DNA of 5,070 bases from CBDFGT01 sp965247225 (lineage in GTDB: Bacteria > Pseudomonadota > Alphaproteobacteria > Rhizobiales > Rhizobiaceae). The notes under the pieces were generated by a model. The model worked only from the letters and a program-made list of their open reading frames with translations. It ran no database searches and was not told the origin of the DNA. Within the stretch, counting starts at the first letter, position 1; every line of letters starts with the position of its first letter. Shown one piece after another: positions 1 to 5,070 of this stretch. The stretch lies in assembly GCA_965247225.1 (NCBI GenBank), contig CBDFGT010000007.1, positions 1 through 5,070 on the forward strand, in the 5' to 3' direction. The position numbers and the translations under genes are program-made.

Positions 1-827
1 GGAATATTGGTGGAGAGGGGCAATTTTTATGCCGGCGCTTTTGCCGCCACGGCTGTTGGCGTGTTCATTCCAGGTCCGCATATTGTCATGATCCCGGCCA
101 TGTTTCTCGCTGGTGCCATCGGTGGCATGATCTGGATTCTTATTCCGACCCTGGCCCGTGCCTATGCCGATGTGAACGAGCTGATCACGACTTTGTTGCT
201 TAATTTCGTGGCTGTGCTCCTTGTTTATTATGTCGCAACCGGCCCTTGGCGCGACAAAAAGGCCTCCATTATTGCCTCAAACGGCCCGCATCCCGCATGA
301 TTTGCCGTCATTCTATGGTGTCGTTCACTGGGGTTTTCCCGGTAGCCATTATCGTAAACAGTCATCCTTGCAGCCGTCTTGGCTTATACGCGCTGGGGCT
401 ATGAAGTACGCATCAGTGGTTCTAATCCGCAGGCCTCGCGATATGCGGGAATCCCGGTCCGCCAGCGCATCATTGCCGTTATGCTGATCTCTGGCGGCAT
501 CGCAGGCATTGCCGGAATGCTGGAAGTTGTCGGGACAGTCCATCGTCTGCAGGGCGGCATTTCAAATAATTTTGGCTATCTTGGTATCATGGTCGCCGTC
601 ATCGCCCGCGGATCGCTGATCGGCGTTTCTGGCCGGAGCAGTTTTTGATGGGCGTGATCCTGAATTCCGGCATTATCCTGCAGACAGAAGGTCTCAACAC
701 GTCGACTGTTTTGGCGATTACAGGGCTTATTCTACTGTTCACCGCGATTGGCGATGAACTGTCGCACTACCGCCTGGTTCGCACAGAAACGCGCATCGGC
801 TTGAAGGATTTGAAACGATGGATTTGA
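1..827 (+). pseudogene. Nucleoside/purine ABC transporter permease (YufP/NupP type), 5' partial, frameshifted as read
   Basis: This is an inner-membrane permease subunit of a BMP-type purine nucleoside ABC importer (BPD_transp_2 superfamily). The left edge cuts it; the visible part starts at the family motif NIGGEGQF (nt 3-26), so perhaps 70-100 N-terminal residues are missing. After frame correction about 272 residues are visible. They include several hydrophobic helices (for example around nt 85-170, 180-240, 340-385, 470-525 and 575-675) and the cytoplasmic loop GYEVRISGSNPQASRYAGIP (nt 397-456), the counterpart of the coupling loop in this family. As read, the frame breaks at six places, each explained by one extra base: T-run 24-28, AAA 279-281, C/T-run 334-340, AAA 356-358, TTT 626-628 and T-run 642-646. 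No in-frame nonsense substitution remains after correction. The end, LKDLKRWI and TGA at 825-827, overlaps the next gene. Family assignment is firm; the exact substrate (nucleoside or base) is inferred from the neighbour guaD. Sequencing error is likelier than a true pseudogene. Confidence 0.85.
803..808 (+). promoter_or_regulatory. Shine-Dalgarno site for the second permease
   Basis: GAAGGA lies 9 nt before the ATG at 818, inside the last codons of the upstream permease. It supports 818 as the start and shows that the two permeases are read from one transcript. Confidence 0.55.
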
Positions 828-1755
828 TCACAGGCCTGTTGCAAACATCTATCCTGGCCGGCGGCGTCCTGGCTCTGGGCGCCTTGGGCGAAGTCATGTC
901 CGAGCGCGTGGGCGTGGTCAATCTCGGTGTTGAAGGCCTTATGGCGATGGGGGCGATTACAGGCATTGCAAACCGTGGTCGCCACTCACAGCCCGACTCT
1001 CGGATTTTTTGGCCGCCATTTTGGTTGGTCTGCTCTTGGGCATGGTCTATGCGTTTGCGACGGTGATCGTTCGCGCCAATCAGGTTCTGTGCGGTTTGGC
1101 CTTTACGCTTCTTGGTACTGGATTGGCAGGCACGATTGGCAAGGCTTATGCCGGAACGCCGGCTCCCGTCATTTTTGGCTCTTTCCCAATTCCATACCTG
1201 AGTGACATCCCGGTGCTGGGACGAGCGATTTTCTCGCAGAATATTCTTGTCTATCTCATATACATCATCATTCCTTTCGTCCTCCACTATGTCATGTTCC
1301 GCACCCGGCATGGCTTGAACTTGCGTGCCGTAGGGGAAAATCCATCGGCTGCGGATGCTGCCGGCATTCCAGTCACCGCCATTCGGTTCTGGTATGTCGC
1401 GGGCGGCTCCGCGCTTGGCGCGGCGGCTGGAGCCTATCTGACATTGGCGTTTGTTCCATCCTGGACCGATGGCGTGGTTGCTGGTCGCGGTTGGATCGCG
1501 GTGGCTTTGGTGATTTTTGCCGGGTACCGCCCGTGGAACGCGGTGCTCGCGGCTCTTCTTTTCGGTCTCATCACATCGCTCGGTTTTGTCGGTCAGGCAC
1601 GCAACTGGCCGATCGCCGCTCCGATCCTGTCCATGTTGCCCTATTTGGGAACCATTGCACTGATCATCGTGCCGGTACTCGCCTGGCAGAAAGTGCGGCG
1701 TTTGATGGCAGCACCAGCAGCTCTTGGGGAGGCCTATTACCGTGATGTGCGGTGA
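818..1755 (+). pseudogene. Nucleoside/purine ABC transporter permease (YufQ/NupQ type), two frame breaks as read
   Basis: This is the second inner-membrane permease of the same importer and would form a heterodimer with the upstream subunit. The start ATG at 818 overlaps the upstream gene by 10 nt and has a good Shine-Dalgarno. The N-terminus MDLITGLLQTSILAGGVLAL leads into VVNLGVEGLMAMGA (nt 914-955), the paralogous version of the NIGGEGQ motif in the first permease. The cytoplasmic loop GLNLRAVGENPSAADAAGIP (nt 1312-1371) is typical of the family. As read, the frame breaks at AAA 970-972 and at the T6 run 1005-1010; removing one base from each joins GAITGIATVVATHSPTLGF to LAAILVGLLLGM. From 1009 to 1755 the frame is intact for 248 codons. 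The corrected product is about 311 residues, a normal length for this family, with helices around nt 1005-1070, 1234-1296, 1387-1445, 1495-1590 and 1627-1685. It most likely works in the living cell, and the two breaks are probably base-calling errors. Confidence 0.87.
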
Positions 1756-1776
1756 TCGGCCTTTCAATATATTTTT

Positions 1777-1796
1777 GGAATGCTACAGTGTATTCC
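1777..1796 (+). promoter_or_regulatory. Imperfect dyad in the spacer before the oxygenase-like gene
   Basis: The arms GGAATGC (1777-1783) and GTATTCC (1790-1796) pair at six of seven positions across a 6-nt centre. The dyad sits about 20 bp before the start at 1818, in the only sizeable gap between the transporter genes and the catabolic genes. It could be a regulator-binding site or a weak hairpin. No T-tract follows, so it is not a convincing terminator, and I did not find a clear -35/-10 pair. Confidence 0.3.
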
Positions 1797-1807
1797 GTGA
1801 CATGAAC

Positions 1808-1814
1808 GAGGTGA
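1808..1814 (+). promoter_or_regulatory. Shine-Dalgarno site for the oxygenase-like gene
   Basis: GAGGTGA precedes ATG 1818, with the GAGG core 6 nt away. This fixes the start and shows that the short N-terminus of the protein is genuine. The 62-nt spacer upstream holds no room for a lost Rieske domain, and the domain would in any case be internal to the aligned region. Confidence 0.6.
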
Positions 1815-1817
1815 ACT

Positions 1818-2675
1818 ATGGCGCAGACAGCGGAAAAAGCAGCCCTTGATCAGTGGTATTGTATTGAAGCCGTGCGGGATATTCCGGTCGGCACAATGAA
1901 AAATCGTCTGCTCGGCACCGATCTCTCTGTATCGCGAAGCAAAGACGGAGCCCTGTCTGTATCTGTCGTTGGCGAGACAAATTCCCTGCCGATCCGCGAG
2001 AAATTTGGCTATCTCTGGACAACGCTTGGCACGCCCGTGGGCGAAGTCTTCCCGATCCCGGAAACAGAGGAAGATGATCGTCGGGTGGTTATCTGTGGGG
2101 CTGTTTCGGTCAGGGCGTCTGGACTTCGGATTGTCGAGAATTTCCTCGATATGGCACATTTTCCGTTCGTGCATACGGATATTCTAGGTTCTGAACCCCA
2201 TACTGAAGTGCTGCATTACACAACCGAAATCCGCCGCGATGTCGACGAAGTCTGGGCTACCAATTGCCAGTTTTTCCAGCCTCAGGCAGCCCTGTCGGCT
2301 ACCACCGGCATCATGACCCAGTATATCTACCGGGTATCCAATCCCTTCTGCACGCTGCTTTACAAAACCTGCCCAAATTCAGAAAACCGCTGGGATGTGA
2401 TTTGCCTGTTTGTGCAGCCCGTGGAACCCGACAAATGCCGCGCGCATCCTGTAATGTTCCTGATTGACGATGTCTCGACAACGTCGGCGCTGGTCGAATT
2501 CCAGCAGCTGATCTTCCTGCAGGATCGGATCATTCTGGAGAACCAGCGCCCGCGTCTGATGCCGCTCGATGCACGTCTGGAAATCCCCACACGGGCGGAT
2601 TCTTCGTCCATCGCCTACCGTCGCTGGCTGAAGGAAAAGGGGATCACCTACGGCACAACGAGCATGGCTGCGTGA
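1818..2675 (+). CDS. Rieske-oxygenase-like catalytic-domain protein lacking the Rieske [2Fe-2S] domain
   Basis: This 285-residue cytoplasmic protein resembles the alpha subunit of Rieske non-heme iron oxygenases of the VanA/NdmA type. The catalytic-domain signature is ENFLDMAHFPFVH (residues 107-119): D111 fits the bridging aspartate, H114 and H119 fit iron ligands, and D236 in LQDRIILENQRP fits the third ligand. The C-terminal SSIAYRRWLKEKG (263-275) is also typical of the family. The Rieske cluster motif (CxH then CxxH) is absent. Around residues 43-62 the chain passes from DGALSVSV straight to PIREKFGYLW, skipping roughly 50 residues that normally carry the cluster, and 285 residues is short for a family of about 340-360. 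The frame is intact and homologous sequence continues on both sides, so this looks like an evolved form, not a broken gene. It overlaps guaD by 4 nt. Known precedent: NdmC of caffeine-degrading Pseudomonas lacks a Rieske domain and receives electrons from the extra Rieske domain of NdmD. A purine oxygenase or N-demethylase role here is inference. An annotation as 'aromatic ring-hydroxylating dioxygenase' would be by superfamily only. Confidence 0.8.
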   Translation: MAQTAEKAALDQWYCIEAVRDIPVGTMKNRLLGTDLSVSRSKDGALSVSVVGETNSLPIREKFGYLWTTLGTPVGEVFPIPETEEDDRRVVICGAVSVRASGLRIVENFLDMAHFPFVHTDILGSEPHTEVLHYTTEIRRDVDEVWATNCQFFQPQAALSATTGIMTQYIYRVSNPFCTLLYKTCPNSENRWDVICLFVQPVEPDKCRAHPVMFLIDDVSTTSALVEFQQLIFLQDRIILENQRPRLMPLDARLEIPTRADSSSIAYRRWLKEKGITYGTTSMAA

Positions 2676-4039
2676 AAAATCTTTGCGGCAAAACCCTTCT
2701 GGCCCATGCCTTCCATGCACCCAAACCAGGTGTTGTCGAAGAACTGGAAAATGCGCTGATCTCGCTGGATGAGCTTGGAAATATTGTCTCGGTGATCCGC
2801 CAGACGGATGAGACCTACGCCGCTGAATTGAAACGACTGGTGGAAATCGGTCTCCTCGAAACCCTGCCAAAAGGGTGTTATCTGCTGCCCGGTTTTGTCG
2901 ACATGCATGTGCATGCGCCGCAATATCCGCAACTGGGCCAGGCCCTCGACGTTCCGCTCGAAATCTGGCTGCAGAAATATACATTCCCCTTGGAAGCGCG
3001 CTATCAGGACCTCGCCTTTGCCGAACGCGCTTACCGGCTTTTGGTTGAAGATCTGCTGGCAACGGGAACAACGACGGCCCTATATTTTGCCACCATCCAT
3101 CAGGAAGCCACGCGCCTGCTTGCAGACATCTGTCTGGAGCTGGGCCAACGCGGACTGGTCGGCAAGGTGGCGATGGACAACGCAGATTCATGCCCGGATT
3201 ACTATCGCGACACATCGCCCTCGGCCGCGCTTGATGGCACGCAATCGCTGATCGGCTATGTGATTTCGCATCCCGACAACAAGCATGGTCGCGTCAAGCC
3301 TGTGATTACCCCGCGCTTCATTCCCGCCTGTTCGGATGCAGCATTGAGCGAACTTGGAGCACTTGCCCAATCCTGCGGGTGCCATGTACAGACCCATTGT
3401 TCCGAAAGCGATTGGGCCCATGCCTATGTGCTGGAACGTCATGGCATGACCGACACAGACAGTCTAGACCGGTTTGGCCTGTTGGGCCGGCAGACAGCGC
3501 TCGCCCATTCCAACTTTTTGACACCAAAAGACATGGAAACCCTGGCAGTTCGCCAATCCGCAGTCGCTCATTGCCCGCTGTCCAACGCCTATTTTGCCAG
3601 CTCCGTTTTCCCATTGAAAACAGCACTCGAAAAGGGCGTGAATGTGGGTCTTGGGACCGATATTTCCGGTGGACCGTCGGGTACAATGTTTGACAGCATG
3701 CGAGGCGCTATCATGGCATCGCGTATGCTCGAAAGCGGCGTCGACCCGGATCTGCCATCTGCCATTCGCTCCAAACACAAAAATGCCCGCATCGATTTTC
3801 GCGATGCTTTTTATCTGGCAACCACTGGCGGCGGGATTTCGCTCAACCTGCCTGTTGGGCGATTTGCACCCGGCTATCAGTTTGATGCGATCGTTGTCGA
3901 TACGACCACAAAAGCCGGAACAATTCGTCTTTGGGACGATCTCGATTCTGGCGAAAACATCTTGCAGAAAATTGTCTTCACGGCTTCCAAAGCCAATATC
4001 ACCCGAGTTTTCGTCGGTGGAGATATCGTCGTCGGCTAA
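2672..4039 (+). CDS. guaD: Guanine deaminase
   Basis: This zinc-dependent amidohydrolase hydrolyses guanine to xanthine and ammonia in the cytoplasm, the step that sends guanine into purine catabolism. The 455-residue chain is the normal length and has every expected motif. PGFVDMHVHAPQY (73-85) gives metal ligands H79 and H81 and the guanine-contacting Q84. PRF (214-216) is the substrate-binding segment. QTHCSESDWAH (240-250) gives ligand H242 and the catalytic E245. H279 lies in LAHSNFL, and AHCPLSNAYFASS (299-311) follows. GLGTDISGG (327-335) gives D330, the last metal-site aspartate. The start is GTG at 2672, within a GTGA overlap with the preceding stop. No good Shine-Dalgarno lies at the usual distance (the purine-rich stretch 2632-2644 is about 28 nt upstream), so translation is probably coupled to the upstream gene. 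The frame is clean throughout. The main alternative, another amidohydrolase such as 8-oxoguanine deaminase or an atrazine-type hydrolase, fits the PRF and APQY motifs less well. Confidence 0.95.
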   Translation: MKNLCGKTLLAHAFHAPKPGVVEELENALISLDELGNIVSVIRQTDETYAAELKRLVEIGLLETLPKGCYLLPGFVDMHVHAPQYPQLGQALDVPLEIWLQKYTFPLEARYQDLAFAERAYRLLVEDLLATGTTTALYFATIHQEATRLLADICLELGQRGLVGKVAMDNADSCPDYYRDTSPSAALDGTQSLIGYVISHPDNKHGRVKPVITPRFIPACSDAALSELGALAQSCGCHVQTHCSESDWAHAYVLERHGMTDTDSLDRFGLLGRQTALAHSNFLTPKDMETLAVRQSAVAHCPLSNAYFASSVFPLKTALEKGVNVGLGTDISGGPSGTMFDSMRGAIMASRMLESGVDPDLPSAIRSKHKNARIDFRDAFYLATTGGGISLNLPVGRFAPGYQFDAIVVDTTTKAGTIRLWDDLDSGENILQKIVFTASKANITRVFVGGDIVVG

Positions 4040-4097
4040 CGGCTGCGACATTTCTTTTATTTCGTCCCTCTGTTTTTGCGACCGCAGTCAAGGTAAA

Positions 4098-4111
4098 CAC
4101 ATGCGCATGTG
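4098..4111 (+). promoter_or_regulatory. Perfect 14-bp palindrome, possible operator
   Basis: CACATGCGCATGTG is its own reverse complement. It ends 5 nt before the GAGGAGA ribosome-binding site of the phosphotransferase gene, where a bound regulator, or a small hairpin in the mRNA, could control expression of that gene. I do not recognise it as the site of a known regulator. A 14-bp palindrome is expected about 0.3 times by chance in a window of this size, but far less often in this 91-nt spacer. Confidence 0.35.
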
Positions 4112-4116
4112 AATTC

Positions 4117-4123
4117 GAGGAGA
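4117..4123 (+). promoter_or_regulatory. Shine-Dalgarno site deciding the phosphotransferase start
   Basis: GAGGAGA lies 7 nt before ATG 4131 but directly abuts the other ATG at 4124. It therefore selects 4131, whose frame reads MQDQALFARTETG; the 4124 frame ends after 19 codons. Confidence 0.6.
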
Positions 4124-4130
4124 ATGACTG

Positions 4131-5070
4131 ATGCAGGACCAGGCACTTTTTGCGCGAACGGAAACTGGGCCGTCCTGACGTGACCGAGCAAGAAGCTGCC
4201 ATCCTGTTTGCGGAATGTTACGGCCTGTCCGGTCCGATTGTCGAACTTGGCAGTCAGCAGGAATCGCAAACTACCGGATTGAAACCGGAGAAGGTCGCTT
4301 TGTTCTGAAAATCTGCCTCGCCGATTACGCCAAACTCGAAACTGGAAGCCCAGAATGCGGCTATGCGTCACGTGGCAACCAAACCGGGCGCTCCCAAAGT
4401 GCCCAAAGTCATGTCTTCAAAATCGGGCAAACGATATTCTTGCAATTGCTTTCAAAGGCCAGAATCTTCAACTCCGACTGTTGTCTTATCTCGAAGGCAA
4501 AACCGTTAACGCGTCAGAAAAAAACTTTCGCCAGAGACAATCGCTGGGCTCGGCCGAACCGCAGGTTTGGCATCTCAGGCTTTGAAGGATTTCTCACATC
4601 CCGGTCTTATCCGTGATCTGCAATGGGATGCGCGGCGTGGAGAAGCCGTTCTTGGTTATCTTTTAAAGTCCATCTCCAATGAATCCACGAAAAGCCGGCT
4701 GGTCGCGGCGATGGACCGGGCACAGGCGGTTATCAAACCCCTGATCCCGCAATTTCAGGTGCAAGCCATCCACCACGATGTAAACTGACGATAATGTCGT
4801 CGCCAATCTGGATGTAAATGGTCGCCTGATGCCAGAAGGCGTGATCGATTTCGGCGATGTCATGCAGGGCTGGCTGGTGGGCGATCTCGCTGTTACATGT
4901 TTCGTCGCTGCTTCACCATGGAGACGGCGATCCCTTTGATATCCTGCCGGCCATTGTTGCTTATCATGCAGTCTCGCCACTTAACACGTCTGAAACTGTT
5001 CGCCCTTTGGCCCTTGATTGTTGCCCGCGCCACAGTGCTGGTGGCAAGCGGTGAGCAGCAACTTTCTATT
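4131..5070 (+). pseudogene. APH/hydroxylysine-kinase-like phosphotransferase domain, 3' partial, frameshifted as read
   Basis: This is the N-terminal part of a protein-kinase-like small-molecule phosphotransferase (APH/choline kinase superfamily). Frame-corrected, it reads from MQDQALF through DVTEQEAAILFAECYGLSG (4180-4236), a nucleotide-binding lobe with FVLKICLADYAKLELEAQNA (the K of LKI fits the ATP-binding lysine), then the catalytic loop HHDVTDDN (4771-4795) and the metal-binding DFGD (4847-4858). It stays open to the right edge, ending GEQQLSI. The N-terminal pattern SQQES-NYRI, LKI, LE-QNAAMRH resembles hydroxylysine kinase (HYKK/AGPHD1). In many Rhizobiales such a domain begins a protein of about 1000 residues that continues with an M23-like domain and a class III aminotransferase; here that is inference because the rest is outside the window. 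As read, the frame breaks about eight times: once between 4147 and 4170, then near 4264-4271, 4339-4341, 4429-4431, 4518-4524, 4782-4784, 4900-4902 and 4999-5000. Correction leaves a coherent domain without stop substitutions, so base-calling error is likelier than decay. Confidence 0.75.

Larger units (their letters stand above)
4040..4130 (+). other. Intergenic spacer between guaD and the phosphotransferase gene
   Basis: This 91-nt spacer has a T-rich stretch (4051-4078) but no GC-rich hairpin followed by a T-tract, so I see no intrinsic terminator. CTGCG at 4043-4047 and CGCAG at 4083-4087 are complementary but 35 nt apart, which is too weak to call. The notable element is the 14-bp palindrome at 4098-4111. 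Confidence 0.5.

Noticed and set aside
7..300. Gene starting at TTG 7
   Set aside because: The apparent start is created by a frame break at the T-run 24-28. In the corrected frame the sequence upstream reads NIGGEGQF, so the gene continues beyond the left edge.
626..646. Programmed ribosomal frameshifting at the T-runs in the permease gene
   Set aside because: Sixteen breaks in three unrelated genes cannot be programmed sites; there is no consistent slippery heptamer and no obvious downstream structure.
739..1767. Long open frame of 342 codons on the - strand
   Set aside because: It lies fully opposite the second permease, its translation is rich in R, S, H, C and P with no recognisable domain, and the + strand frame has clear permease motifs. 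It is a shadow.
1818..2675. Recent deletion of the Rieske domain by mutation in this strain
   Set aside because: The frame is intact, the join reads smoothly from one beta-rich segment to the next, and the gene lies in the clean core of the window; an evolved Rieske-less form explains it better. A comparison with relatives would be decisive.
2379..3215. Open frame of 278 codons on the - strand
   Set aside because: It is opposite the oxygenase-like gene and guaD, both of which have intact frames with catalytic motifs; its composition is that of an antisense shadow.
4124..4183. Alternative ATG start at 4124 for the phosphotransferase
   Set aside because: The Shine-Dalgarno abuts this ATG with no spacing, and its frame stops after 19 codons without resembling the family.
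1..5070. CRISPR array, tRNA/rRNA genes, insertion sequence ends, phage genes or defence system
   Set aside because: I saw no regularly spaced repeats, no tRNA-like cloverleaf, no transposase motif and no long terminal inverted repeats; nearly all the sequence is explained by metabolic and transport genes.

Overview
The window looks like an alphaproteobacterial, probably Rhizobiales, purine salvage or catabolism locus. The protein style, the moderately high GC and the gene neighbourhood all fit the Brucella/Ochrobactrum–Rhizobium group, but the exact taxon is an inference. All recognisable genes lie on the + strand.

Layout: (1) Positions 1-827 hold the C-terminal three quarters of a nucleoside/purine ABC-transporter permease (BPD_transp_2 superfamily, YufP/NupP type). 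Its N-terminus lies off the left edge and its frame is broken six times. (2) Positions 818-1755 hold its partner permease (YufQ/NupQ type), overlapping the first by 10 nt, with two frame breaks near the N-terminus and an intact 248-codon remainder. (3) Positions 1756-1817 are a short spacer with an imperfect dyad. (4) Positions 1818-2675 encode an intact 285-residue protein of the Rieske-oxygenase catalytic-domain type. It keeps the mononuclear-iron motif but has no Rieske [2Fe-2S] domain. (5) Positions 2672-4039 encode an intact 455-residue guanine deaminase (GuaD), starting at GTG inside a 4-nt GTGA overlap with the previous gene. (6) Positions 4040-4130 are a spacer with a perfect 14-bp palindrome just before a Shine-Dalgarno sequence. 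(7) Positions 4131-5070 encode an APH/hydroxylysine-kinase-like phosphotransferase domain, broken about eight times in frame and running off the right edge. It may be the start of a larger kinase-aminotransferase fusion.

The genes suggest uptake of a purine nucleoside or base by the ABC importer, followed by deamination of guanine to xanthine by GuaD. The Rieske-less oxygenase homolog is translationally coupled to guaD and so probably acts on a purine or a related compound. The closest known precedent is NdmC, a Rieske-less purine N-demethylase that receives electrons from a Rieske domain carried by another protein.

The frame breaks are not random. About sixteen lie in 1-1010 and 4147-5000, nearly all are single extra bases in short homopolymers, and none lies in the 3 kb between. 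Correcting them restores continuous, family-like proteins. This favours poor base-calling in the two flanks over real gene decay, but the sequence alone cannot settle it.
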